From assembly GCA_013361095.1 (NCBI GenBank), contig JAATWA010000001.1, forward strand, positions 3,751,001-3,815,000: a stretch of DNA of 64,000 bases. Direction: 5' to 3'. Source of the DNA: Pseudanabaena biceps. GTDB lineage: Bacteria; Cyanobacteriota; Cyanobacteriia; Pseudanabaenales; Pseudanabaenaceae. Made by a program: the position numbers and the translations under genes. This document shows, piece by piece, positions 37,922 through 45,884 of the stretch (positions are counted from its first letter, which is position 1; every line of letters starts with the position of its first letter). The notes beneath the pieces were generated by a model. That model was not told the origin of the DNA, did no database searches, and worked only from the letters and a program-made list of their open reading frames with translations.

Positions 37922-37958
37922 AAGATGAGTGGCGGCGCGGAGCTCCGCCACTCATCTT
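37922..37958 (-). terminator. Hairpin after cbiG-cobJ
   Basis: AAGATGAGTGGCGG / CCGCCACTCATCTT, 20 bases beyond the stop. Confidence 0.7.
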
Positions 37959-37977
37959 GGGATTTAAAAGCTGTAAG

Positions 37978-39447
37978 TTAATATTTGCGGGGTGTGTAGA
38001 CTCTTACGCGATCGCCCATTTCTCCCATCTTTAAAATCTTAGTTTTACTAGAACCAACAATCAACACCATTTGCATATCCGCCAGTTCGGGCGCTAACTC
38101 TTGCAAAGTAATCACGCGCACATTTTCGCCCTTGCGCCCCATTTTGTGACCTAAAATCACAGGCGTATTCGGTGATCGCCATTGCAAAAGAATATCTCTA
38201 GCCTCACTTAATTGCCATTTGCGCTGTGTGGAAATGGGATTGTAAAGGGCGATCACAAAATCTGATTGGGCCGCCGCCGCCAGTCTTTGCGTGATCACTT
38301 CCCAAGGCTTGAGAATATCGGACAGGGAAATCAGGCAAAAATCATGACCAATAGGAGCGCCGATCGCGGCGGCGGCAGCTTGGACGGCGGAGATTCCAGG
38401 GGCTACATGAATATCTATATGATTCCATTGCGGGGCATCTTGATCAACAACTTCAAAAACTGCTGCCGCCATGCCATATATTCCTGCATCGCCCGATGAG
38501 ATGATCGCCACGGATTTACCAGACTGAGCTAGCTCTAGGGCATGACGAGCGCGATCTAGTTCCACTCGGTTGTCAGTGGCATGGATGTTTTTGCCTTTGG
38601 TATATTCCCTAATCAAATTTAGATAGGTTTTATATCCGATAAAATCCGTAGTATTTTCGAGAATATCTTTGACTTCAGGAGACATCCATTTGGCGGCTCC
38701 TGGCCCCGTGCCAATGATCGAAACTTTGCCTGTGGGTAATGCTTGTGGATTGGTCGCAGATATGTCAATCACAGGCGAGGCAATAACTTGATATGCCAAA
38801 TATTTTGTTGAGAGAGTATCCGCGATCGCTTTTACTCTATCCAAATCCACAACCACCTCAATCTGATGTTCAGCAGTATCTTTGATGGGTAGATTGCTGT
38901 CAATTAGCCAGTCAGCATTGGCGATCGCATCTCCAATCAGCTTTACATTTGCTCCTGCTAATAAATCCGCCAAGAAAGTCTTAGCCTGTTGGTCATCATT
39001 TAATAAGCGATAGTCAGAAGGTGGATTGAGTAATGAAGTTTGAAAGCGCAGTTCCCCTGTCGTGGTGATCGCAGCTTGGATTTTGAGAATATTGGCGATT
39101 TCTTTGGCAAGAGTATTTGCGCCATTGAGTCCACCCAATAGTGGTACGACGGCACTGCCATCTTCGGCGATCGCAATTACAGGTGGCTCGGCGCGTTTAT
39201 CAGAAAGTAAAGGTGCTAGCGATCGGATCAGGATACCTGAGGCACAGATGCCAATGATCGGATGTCCTTCGCTAAAGAGTTGCCTAATGATTTCGCTAAA
39301 TTTGGCGTATTGGCGATCGGCGTTTTGAGTACGCGATTCTAGTCCGTAAATAGTTGGTTTAGGGAATGATTCAGAAATTGCAGCTTGAATTTGTCGGGCG
39401 ATCGCAATACTTTTTTCTCCTAAAATGATAATGGCAGGCGGTTTCAT
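37978..39447 (-). CDS. cobJ: CbiG-CobJ fusion (cobalamin ring contraction enzymes)
   Basis: 489 residues. Residues 1-230 are CbiG-like (cobalt-precorrin-5A hydrolase: IIGICASGILIRSLAPLL, AIAEDGSAVVPLLGGLNGAN). From about residue 240 a precorrin-3B C17-methyltransferase follows: VSIIGTGPGAAKWMSPE, VAIISSGDAGIYGMA, VAPGISAVQAAAAAIGAPIGHDFCLISLSD and VIALYNPISTQRKWQL. This two-domain fusion is known in cyanobacteria and acts in corrinoid (pseudocobalamin) synthesis. No other cob genes here, as expected for scattered cyanobacterial cob genes. Confidence 0.93.
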   Translation of the reverse strand: MKPPAIIILGEKSIAIARQIQAAISESFPKPTIYGLESRTQNADRQYAKFSEIIRQLFSEGHPIIGICASGILIRSLAPLLSDKRAEPPVIAIAEDGSAVVPLLGGLNGANTLAKEIANILKIQAAITTTGELRFQTSLLNPPSDYRLLNDDQQAKTFLADLLAGANVKLIGDAIANADWLIDSNLPIKDTAEHQIEVVVDLDRVKAIADTLSTKYLAYQVIASPVIDISATNPQALPTGKVSIIGTGPGAAKWMSPEVKDILENTTDFIGYKTYLNLIREYTKGKNIHATDNRVELDRARHALELAQSGKSVAIISSGDAGIYGMAAAVFEVVDQDAPQWNHIDIHVAPGISAVQAAAAAIGAPIGHDFCLISLSDILKPWEVITQRLAAAAQSDFVIALYNPISTQRKWQLSEARDILLQWRSPNTPVILGHKMGRKGENVRVITLQELAPELADMQMVLIVGSSKTKILKMGEMGDRVRVYTPRKY

Positions 39448-39482
39448 TGGTGACTACACACATAACGATTACTTAAAATCCA

Positions 39483-39567
39483 GATTGCTTTGCCGCCCGC
39501 GTAACAAGCGGCAAAGCAATCCCTAAAGAAAGAGGCGGCGCTATGCGCCGCCTCTTTCTTTAGGGAT
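39483..39567 (-). terminator. Double hairpin after speA
   Basis: GATTGCTTTGCCGC inverted repeat (39483-39521) shares its right edge with a second one, AATCCCTAAAGAAAGAGGCGGCG and complement (39519-39567). Only eight bases from the speA stop. Confidence 0.75.
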
Positions 39568-39574
39568 TGGCTAT

Positions 39575-41500
39575 CTAGCTTAGGTAAGTATAGCCATTCA
39601 AGCAATGCTCATACTTTTGTAAAAACAGCCTTGCTTCATCAAGGGTAATTTGTTTGTCTTGAAGAGCGCGTTCTGTCTCTTGGCGAATATTCTCTAGCAT
39701 CGAGTCGCGATTATACTGCACATAGGCTAATACCTCAGTCATCGAATCGCCCTTAATCACATGTTCTACCTTATAACCTGTGGGCGTAGCGTGAATATGT
39801 ACCGCATCGGTATCGCCAAAGAGATTATGTAAATCCCCAAGAATTTCTTGATAAGCACCACCCAAAAACAGTGCCAAATAGTAAGGTTCTTCGGCAATAA
39901 ATGGATGCATCTCTAGCACAGACTTAACATCACGCAAATCGATGAAGCGATCAATCTTGCCATCACTATCACAGGTGAGATCGGCGATCGTGCCGCGACA
40001 GGTGGGTTCTTCATTAAGACGATGGATCGGCATAATTGGGAACAGTTGATCGATCGCCCAGCTATCGGGTGCTGATTGGAAGACAGAGAAGTTGCAATAG
40101 TAAGTCAAAGCCATTGACTTTTCGAGATCTTCTAAATCATCAGGCACATAATTTAATTGGCGAGTCACCTTGAGAATGCGATCGCAACATTCCCAAAAGA
40201 GTCTTTCGATTCTGGCGCGTTGTTTGAGGGTCAAGTAGCCAAAGGTGAATAGGCTGATCGCCTCTTGGTTAAACTGCACCGCATCATGATAAATCTCTTG
40301 GTAATTCTTCTCATTGATGTTTTCTAACGTCTCAAAGAGATTGCGAACGATCATATGTTCGTCTTCCTTAAGAGGCTCAATCTGCTGATTGGGAATGCCA
40401 CTGATGCCCATCACATCAAAAACTAATACCGATTGATGGGAAGCGATCGCGCGACCACTTTCACTAGTGAGAGTCGGCACTGGCACACCTTTACTAGAGC
40501 AAGCATCCTTCACTGCCGCGACAATATCGTAGGCATAGTTCTGCATACTGTAGTTTTTGGAAGCGTAGAAATTGGTTTTAGAACCATCATAATCAACGCC
40601 TAAACCGCCTCCCACATCTAAGTGTCCCATCGGTGCGCCCAAGGCGGCGAGCTGCACATAGACCTGTCCTGCTTCTCTCAGGGCATCTTTGATTGTGCTG
40701 ATGTTGCTAATTTGCGAGCCGATGTGAAAATGTAGGAGCTTCAAAGAATCCAACATATTCGCTGACTCTAATTGTTCAACAGCTTCCAGAATCTCCCACA
40801 TGCTCAAGCCAAACTTAGCGCGATCGCCAGTTGAGTCTTCCCAATGTCCAACTCCTTTGGCACTGAGCTTAGCTCTAACGCCCACCACAGGAGCAATTCC
40901 CAATTTAGTGGCGGCACGGATGATCATCTCCACTTCTTCTAACTGTTCAATGACGATGATCGTGTTTTGTCCCAACTTGCGCGCCAAGATGGCAGTCTCA
41001 ATATATTCTGCGTCCTTGTAACCGTTGCAAATCAGCAAAGCCCCTGGGGTGCGAAGTGTCGATAGAGCTATCAAAAGCTCTGGTTTAGAACCTGCTTCTA
41101 GTCCAAATTGAAAGGGTTGACCAAATTTAGCAATTTCTTCTACCAATTGCCTCTGTTGGTTGACCTTAACAGGAAATACGCCGCGATAAGTACCGTTGTA
41201 GTTGTAACGGGCGATCGCCTTAGCAAAAGTGGCATTAAGACGCTCAATGCGATCGGCTAGGATATCTGAAAATCTCACCAAAATCGGAGTTCGTAAACCT
41301 CTTTGCTTGAGATCATTTACCAAGTCAAATAGGTCAATGCAACCACCGCGATCGCCTTTAGGAGAGACTGTCACATGACCTGCTTCGTTGATACTAAAGT
41401 AAGGCTCTCCCCAACCATCAATACGATATAGCGTCTCACTATCTTGGATTGTCCATTTCTTCGTATCCGCAATAACAGGCAATTGAATCTCTTGCAGCAT
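39575..41500 (-). CDS. speA: Biosynthetic arginine decarboxylase
   Basis: 641-residue PLP enzyme forming agmatine from arginine for polyamine synthesis. The PLP-binding Lys lies in GVFPVKVNQQRQLVEEI; LHFHIGSQISN, LDVGGGLGVDYDGSKTNF and the late CDSDGKIDRF mark the family. Length is typical of the large SpeA class. Monocistronic with a double hairpin downstream. The 254 bases upstream are AT-rich and hold the first 42-bp direct repeat. Confidence 0.95.
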   Translation of the reverse strand: MLQEIQLPVIADTKKWTIQDSETLYRIDGWGEPYFSINEAGHVTVSPKGDRGGCIDLFDLVNDLKQRGLRTPILVRFSDILADRIERLNATFAKAIARYNYNGTYRGVFPVKVNQQRQLVEEIAKFGQPFQFGLEAGSKPELLIALSTLRTPGALLICNGYKDAEYIETAILARKLGQNTIIVIEQLEEVEMIIRAATKLGIAPVVGVRAKLSAKGVGHWEDSTGDRAKFGLSMWEILEAVEQLESANMLDSLKLLHFHIGSQISNISTIKDALREAGQVYVQLAALGAPMGHLDVGGGLGVDYDGSKTNFYASKNYSMQNYAYDIVAAVKDACSSKGVPVPTLTSESGRAIASHQSVLVFDVMGISGIPNQQIEPLKEDEHMIVRNLFETLENINEKNYQEIYHDAVQFNQEAISLFTFGYLTLKQRARIERLFWECCDRILKVTRQLNYVPDDLEDLEKSMALTYYCNFSVFQSAPDSWAIDQLFPIMPIHRLNEEPTCRGTIADLTCDSDGKIDRFIDLRDVKSVLEMHPFIAEEPYYLALFLGGAYQEILGDLHNLFGDTDAVHIHATPTGYKVEHVIKGDSMTEVLAYVQYNRDSMLENIRQETERALQDKQITLDEARLFLQKYEHCLNGYTYLS

Positions 41501-41675
41501 CTTGTTTCTAAACCCTATACACCTTGATTTTTCGCCAAAACTTAAAGACGATTTTTAATCGCCTACTACTTCAACTTTAACACCACTACCCCATCTACAC
41601 ACTAATCGCAAAAGCTGTCTAGATCTTTTTGAACATTGCCTGTCCTGCAATGCCTCAAACAGAACAACTTAAATG

Positions 41676-41717
41676 GCGATCGCCCCTTTAATCTCTGTGA
41701 AAGTAAAGAGCGATCGC
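41676..41717. repeat. 42-bp direct repeat, left copy
   Basis: GCGATCGCCCCTTTAATCTC and the following 22 bases recur at 42629-42670 with two mismatches. The pair brackets a three-gene cassette. Confidence 0.85.
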
Positions 41718-41754
41718 TAGCAAGTAAAATAAATAGCATAGTTACTCTAAATTT

Positions 41755-42012
41755 ATGGTTATGACCTTCACCGAGTTATTGCCGAATCTCCAAAAATCAG
41801 CACCTTCTGACAAGCTTAGGGCTATTCAGTTTTTGGCGACTGAGTTATCAAAAATAGAAAATTTTGCTGCCAATGATCAAGAGTCTCAATCTTGGTTAGA
41901 AGCAGATTTGGTTAGTGATTTGCCTGAGTACAACTGGGGCGAGGGTGGGATGCCAAGTATGAAGCCTGTGGAATATTTTGCTGGTATTGGTTTAGTGGTA
42001 AAGGCAGGATAG
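41755..42012 (+). CDS. Small antitoxin-like cyanobacterial protein
   Basis: 85 residues (start ATG 41755; 41761 also possible). The N-terminal FTELLPNLQKSAPSDKLRAIQFLATELSK is a helical segment common to many short cyanobacterial proteins encoded beside other small genes. No catalytic motif. It is the first of three genes lying between 42-bp direct repeats. Antitoxin or regulator identity is inferred from this context only. Confidence 0.6.
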   Translation: MVMTFTELLPNLQKSAPSDKLRAIQFLATELSKIENFAANDQESQSWLEADLVSDLPEYNWGEGGMPSMKPVEYFAGIGLVVKAG

Positions 42013-42025
42013 AGATTTTGAATTT

Positions 42026-42385
42026 ATGCCGATAGAGGATGGAGATAAACGCAAGCCACCGAGAAGCCTTACTTTAGCAGAAAAGCACGTTCAGAAGCAT
42101 TTACCTGATACGCCCCAAATGTTAAAATTACTAAAAGAGGATGGTAAAGCTCATGTGTTTAATGATCGCCAAACTTTATTTGAGGTTACGGAGGCTTTGT
42201 TTGAGTCGGGTGAGTTTATTGGCACGGTGAGAGGTCATGAGCGTTATGGGATGTATTTCGATCAAGCAATTGGCTATAGAATTGATTTAGCAGGGACTCG
42301 ATTGCCGTTGTATTTTGCAGAGATGAAAATTATTAAAGGTGAATATCATGTCATTCCACGCACAAAACCAAGTGAAGTTATCTAG
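42026..42385 (+). CDS. Unknown 119-residue protein, possible RNase-toxin-like fold
   Basis: The order of features (AEKHVQKHLPDTPQMLKLL, FNDRQTLFEV, then a C-terminal EYHVIPRTKPS) recalls small single-domain nuclease toxins found at the ends of polymorphic toxins, but this is only a visual resemblance. It starts 13 bases after the preceding gene and overlaps the next by 38 bases, so the three are one transcription unit. No signal peptide. Confidence 0.6.
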   Translation: MPIEDGDKRKPPRSLTLAEKHVQKHLPDTPQMLKLLKEDGKAHVFNDRQTLFEVTEALFESGEFIGTVRGHERYGMYFDQAIGYRIDLAGTRLPLYFAEMKIIKGEYHVIPRTKPSEVI

Positions 42386-42626
42386 TTGGAAGTTTATTGA
42401 AATGTGGGTCGATCCTAGTTCTGATCTGCCCTATGTGTTGATGTTGGTTGGTGATGTGGATGGAAGCTATACACTTTACGATCCAACTGAGGGATATCAA
42501 GCGGTTTATTCGGCGCGAGACTATGAGAAGGTGAAAGATTTTCTATTGGAAGATGAGTATGTGCAGATTCGTGGCAGGTATCAAGAAAATGCTGAAGTAA
42601 GAAAATCTAAGCCTGTATTTGTTTAG
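42348..42626 (+). CDS. Unknown small acidic protein, possible immunity/antitoxin partner
   Basis: 92 residues from the ATG at 42348 (a GTG three codons earlier is possible). Acidic, with WKFIEMWVDPSSDLPYVLMLVGDVDGSYTLYD and an ending KSKPVFV. The 38-base overlap with the previous gene implies coupled translation, common for toxin-immunity pairs. No family recognised. Confidence 0.6.
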   Translation: MSFHAQNQVKLSSWKFIEMWVDPSSDLPYVLMLVGDVDGSYTLYDPTEGYQAVYSARDYEKVKDFLLEDEYVQIRGRYQENAEVRKSKPVFV

Positions 42627-42628
42627 GC

Positions 42629-42670
42629 GCGATCGCCCCTTCAATCTCTGTGAAAGTAAAGAGCGATCAC
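42629..42670. repeat. 42-bp direct repeat, right copy
   Basis: Two mismatches to 41676-41717, starting three bases after the cassette's last stop codon; the unit spacing is 953 bases. Confidence 0.85.
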
Positions 42671-42817
42671 ATAATTTTGGCTAAACTAGCCTCTCAAAGT
42701 AGTCATCGTAGTCATCAAGGTAAAAACTTTCTAGCGCTGGATCATTTTTGTTAAAAATCTTTAGGCTGCATAGATCATTTTTAGGACAAATCGAGCTAAA
42801 ATTTTGAGGATAGTTTT

Positions 42818-43675
42818 ATGATTTTTCATTCTACCAAAATAAAAATAGTAATTATGTCTAACAAATCGAATGATTCAAATTCTAGTTCTAGCATCTTTGA
42901 ATTAGCTGAATTAGCTATGGTTGGCTTCTCTGTTTTTGGAGCTGTGAAAGAAACTGAATTTATCAACAAACTTATTACATCCTTAAATAAGAATCCAACA
43001 AATCCTGATGTACACAAAGCATTTTTAGAAGGTTTGAAAAAAATCAAGAATCCTAACCCAATAGATATTACACGTCCGACTTATAACAAGATACTGAATG
43101 TTTTATTAAATCATCCTAAAAATGATAATGTTGGATACTTAGTGTTAGAAGTTGGTAAATGGCATTTTGCAGCGCAGAAACCATCTAAGCAATATACAAA
43201 TATTGATTTACAACAAGTTAAACAACGCTTAACAGCTATTAGTGATATGCAAGAGATTAGAATTTCTCTTAAAGATGATGATGAATTTCTTTTTGATGAA
43301 GCAGTTCAAATTATTGCCGCACTAGACAATCAGACGAGTGAAGCTGATCCTATCAGTTTAAAATATGATGAAGAGAAGATTTCTTTTTTGAATAGATTTA
43401 TTTTATATCTTCTCAATCATATCAACTTCTATCCTGACGATAAAAAATATCATAATTTACTAATGGATTCTGTTAAAAAAGTTTCAGATATTGATAGTCT
43501 GCAAATCTATAATTCTATTCTTGATATTTTTCAATCTAGCTCATCTCAACAAAGTCTTAAAATTTTAGTTCTTGAAGTAGGTAGATGGCATTTTGGCAAG
43601 CAAAGGTTTTGGGGGAAAGCCAAAGAGGCTGATGAACAGATCATTATGAACGATATTTTCGTAAGGAGTAAATAA
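42818..43675 (+). CDS. Unknown protein with two homologous halves
   Basis: 285 residues; the ATG at 42818 is preceded by GAGGA at seven bases, so it is preferred to the ATG at 42854. Two halves of about 75 residues repeat: each begins FINKLITSLNK / FLNRFILYLLN, includes an LLMDSVKK/FLEGLKK helix and ends in VLEVGKWHFAAQK / VLEVGRWHFGKQR. The linker between them is acidic. AT-rich compared with neighbours. No enzyme motif, signal peptide or known family seen. Likely an all-helical scaffold or binding protein. Confidence 0.7.
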   Translation: MIFHSTKIKIVIMSNKSNDSNSSSSIFELAELAMVGFSVFGAVKETEFINKLITSLNKNPTNPDVHKAFLEGLKKIKNPNPIDITRPTYNKILNVLLNHPKNDNVGYLVLEVGKWHFAAQKPSKQYTNIDLQQVKQRLTAISDMQEIRISLKDDDEFLFDEAVQIIAALDNQTSEADPISLKYDEEKISFLNRFILYLLNHINFYPDDKKYHNLLMDSVKKVSDIDSLQIYNSILDIFQSSSSQQSLKILVLEVGRWHFGKQRFWGKAKEADEQIIMNDIFVRSK

Positions 43676-43758
43676 AAGCATACAAGATAGAAATATAAAT
43701 TGCGAGGCTCGGTGAAATTTGTTAAACACCAATCACATTAATTCCGATCTGAATCAAT

Positions 43759-43799
43759 TTTTCGCAACATCTAACACTAAATGTTAAATGTTGCGAAAA
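43759..43799. terminator. Hairpin downstream of the duplicated-domain gene
   Basis: TTTTCGCAACAT...ATGTTGCGAAAA with inner TAACA/TGTTA pairing; could terminate either the gene before it or the small ORF after it. Confidence 0.55.
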
Positions 43800-43806
43800 G
43801 TAAGAT

Positions 43807-43950
43807 TTAACGTTTTACTGAACTTTTAGGGTGATCACCTTTATCTGATGGCAAGGTTTTACCAGAAAATTCGCCATTAAAACTGAACTTAAGGTTAGAC
43901 ATTAAGGCAACAGCAAGGATTAACTGAATCAAAGGAGTAGTTTGTCGCAT
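43807..43950 (-). CDS. Possible 47-residue secreted or membrane peptide
   Basis: Frame MRQTTPLIQLILAVALMS followed by a polar tail ending KSSVKR. A hydrophobic N-terminal stretch suggests a signal or membrane segment. No clear ribosome site. It is the only coding candidate in the 523-base stretch between 43675 and 44199 and may be chance. Confidence 0.3.
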   Translation of the reverse strand: MRQTTPLIQLILAVALMSNLKFSFNGEFSGKTLPSDKGDHPKSSVKR

Positions 43951-44013
43951 ATATCAAAAATTAGTTGGACAGCATTAAGTAAACAAACTTTTGTGAAATA
44001 GACCCATTTTGTC

Positions 44014-44039
44014 GCGATAAGGGCGATCGCCCTTATCGC
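44014..44039. repeat. 26-bp perfect palindrome centred on HIP1
   Basis: GCGATAAGG-GCGATCGC-CCTTATCGC. Upstream of the antitoxin-like gene at 44199; could be an operator or a chance extension of HIP1. Confidence 0.6.
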
Positions 44040-44198
44040 ACTTATTCAAATCGCGATTTAGCTAAAATCTCATAAACCAAGCATTTGTTTAACTTCATTT
44101 ATAGCGATCGCTGTTTTACATTTAGCAAATCGCGATCGCCTCAAACCATTCAAGACAGCTCTGTTACTCTAGCAATACGTTACTGGTGCTGTAAAACT

Positions 44199-44444
44199 AT
44201 GAAACTACAAATTCAAGACGTTAAATCAGGGCAAACGATTCAACTGCTAGATATAGTTAATATTCCTGATGGAACAGTATTTCTGGAAATTGAAGCAGAT
44301 AAACCTAGTGATAAAAGCGCAAGATTAGAAAGACTAAATCGTATATTCGGTGCATGGCGCAACCAGACAGATATTGATCTAATATTTGCGGATATTGATA
44401 CACAACGCCATCGGGATTATGGCAGAAATTGGGTTTGTAATTAA
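44199..44444 (+). CDS. Solitary antitoxin-like protein
   Basis: 81 residues from the ATG at 44199 (MKLQIQDVKSGQTIQLLD); the frame continues upstream without family-like sequence. The tail IFGAWRNQTDIDLIFADIDTQRHRDYGR is typical of cyanobacterial VapB-type antitoxins, which end in a W/IFxxID-xRHxxxGR peptide that fits the toxin. No PIN-domain or other toxin follows within the 96-base gap, so it appears orphaned. Confidence 0.7.
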   Translation: MKLQIQDVKSGQTIQLLDIVNIPDGTVFLEIEADKPSDKSARLERLNRIFGAWRNQTDIDLIFADIDTQRHRDYGRNWVCN

Positions 44445-44540
44445 TTATGCCCCTCTACTCATATATAGAATAGTTTTATATGTTTAGATAGCGATCGCTG
44501 TTACCATCATGGGTAATTTCTGCACAGGAGTAATCACTCA

Positions 44541-45503
44541 ATGTCTGTAGTCAATCAGCAAGAAGTTTTGGCAAGCTTTAAGATCTTAGTCACTATGGCT
44601 AAAGCCGATGGCAAACTACTCGCCGAAGAATCGGCGAGTCTAGTCGATTCTTTTGAAGAAATCCACTTACCCGATGGCATAACTATTGACAGCCTATTGA
44701 ACGAAGAAGCGGAACCGATTGACAACCTACTTTCACAAATCACTAGTGAAATCGCTCAGGAGCTGGTTTACCAATCAGCCTATGCGATGGCAAATATTGA
44801 CGGTGAATGCAGCACCGAAGAACAAGAATTATTAAACAAAATTGGTGTAAACTTCACTAGTTCTCGCCTTTGGGGTAAACAAGAATGGTTAGACACCTTA
44901 GAACTGCGCTCCAAAACATCAGCAATTTCTGCTCAATTTAAATTAATTGACGATCCCCAAAAACGTGCTGTTGAGGTGGAAAATGCCATCACCGACACCT
45001 GTTTTATCAATGCTGTTTTAGGGGCTTTTCCCATTCCAGGGATTGCGATCGCCTTTGATATGCTGATCTACTGGAACCAACTCGATCTTGCTCAAAATAT
45101 TGGACTAAGCTGGGGCTATGACCGCAGCCGTGAGGACTTCCGCAAAGCTCTATTTGGCAGCCTAGGGATCACTGGCACACGCATCGCTGTAAGCAACCTC
45201 GCTAAGTTAGTACCTGTATTTGGGATGGTGGTCGGTGTGACTACTGCCTATGCCAGTACATGGGCGCTAGGTAAAGTCGCTAACGAATATTTTGCATCGG
45301 GCGGCGAAATGGATGCCTTCAGCCTGCGTCAAGCTTTTAAGAAAGCCAAAAAAGAGGGTGAAGCGGTCTACAAAACTAAGGCTGATGAAATTGCTGCTAA
45401 GAAAAAAGCGATCGAGCCACAGTTGCAACTGTTAAATGAGCAACTCCAATCAGGTCGCATCACCCCTGAAGAGTATCAAGTCCAGTTAAAAGAACTACTG
45501 TAA
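44541..45503 (+). CDS. TerB-like plus DUF697-like membrane protein
   Basis: 320 residues with AGGAG ten bases upstream. N-terminal half: a TerB-like helical domain with two acidic metal-site-like segments, MAKADGKLLAEE and MANIDGECSTEEQELL. Middle: two hydrophobic segments, INAVLGAFPIPGIAIAFDML and LAKLVPVFGMVVGVTTAYAS, resembling the DUF697 tail of GTPase-linked proteins. C-terminus: a charged helix and a short LLNEQLQSGRITPEEYQVQLKELL segment of SHOCT type. Function unknown; membrane stress or metal sensing is a guess. Confidence 0.7.
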   Translation: MSVVNQQEVLASFKILVTMAKADGKLLAEESASLVDSFEEIHLPDGITIDSLLNEEAEPIDNLLSQITSEIAQELVYQSAYAMANIDGECSTEEQELLNKIGVNFTSSRLWGKQEWLDTLELRSKTSAISAQFKLIDDPQKRAVEVENAITDTCFINAVLGAFPIPGIAIAFDMLIYWNQLDLAQNIGLSWGYDRSREDFRKALFGSLGITGTRIAVSNLAKLVPVFGMVVGVTTAYASTWALGKVANEYFASGGEMDAFSLRQAFKKAKKEGEAVYKTKADEIAAKKKAIEPQLQLLNEQLQSGRITPEEYQVQLKELL

Positions 45504-45551
45504 ATAGCTTTCTCTAGAAGTTATAACGGTGCTTCGCGCTTTCTTAAAATC

Positions 45552-45602
45552 CCAGAAAATTTGTAAAAAGCTGGCAAAGCCAGCTTTTTACAAATTTTCT
45601 GG
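45552..45602 (+). terminator. Terminator hairpin, 24-bp perfect arms
   Basis: CCAGAAAATTTGTAAAAAGC... with exact complement and AAA loop, 49 bases after the TerB-like gene. Same GCTGGC tip as the hairpin at 12027. Confidence 0.8.
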
Positions 45603-45631
45603 CGCTACACAAAGCTACAACAGGCTGTAAC

Positions 45632-45720
45632 AACGCTTTGCGCTCAAAAATAAACCAAGGAACTTGTAAAAGCGTTACTAAGCAGCGCTTTTACAAGTTC
45701 CTTGTGGTAAGTTTACTCAG
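45632..45720. repeat. 100-bp hairpin element, family P divergent copy
   Basis: AACGCTTTGCGCTCAAAAAT left end, a changed stem (AGGAACTTGTAAAAGCG and complement) and a decayed right end. Part of the 363-base gap 45504-45866. Confidence 0.65.
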
Positions 45721-45769
45721 TAGTTAATTAGCTATCCCCATCCGCAGTCCTGATGATTAATGGGTCATC

Positions 45770-45812
45770 AGCAATTCTCATTATAAACATTGGTTTCATA
45801 ATGAGAATCGCT
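45770..45812. repeat. AGCAATTCTCATTAT element, family B minimal copy
   Basis: AGCAATTCTCATTATAAAC... against ...GGTTTCATAATGAGAATCGCT; the two ends of the family B element with nothing between. Confidence 0.7.
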
Positions 45813-45884
45813 GAATGGTCGTAAGGGAATTGGTATTAGTTTATAGTTAGATCTATATTTGAGAATTTGAGAATTAGTAATCTT

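Noticed and set aside
44085..44198. N-terminal 38 codons of the antitoxin-like frame
   Set aside because: Composition is unlike antitoxins and it passes through HIP1 sites; the ATG at 44199 gives the normal family start.
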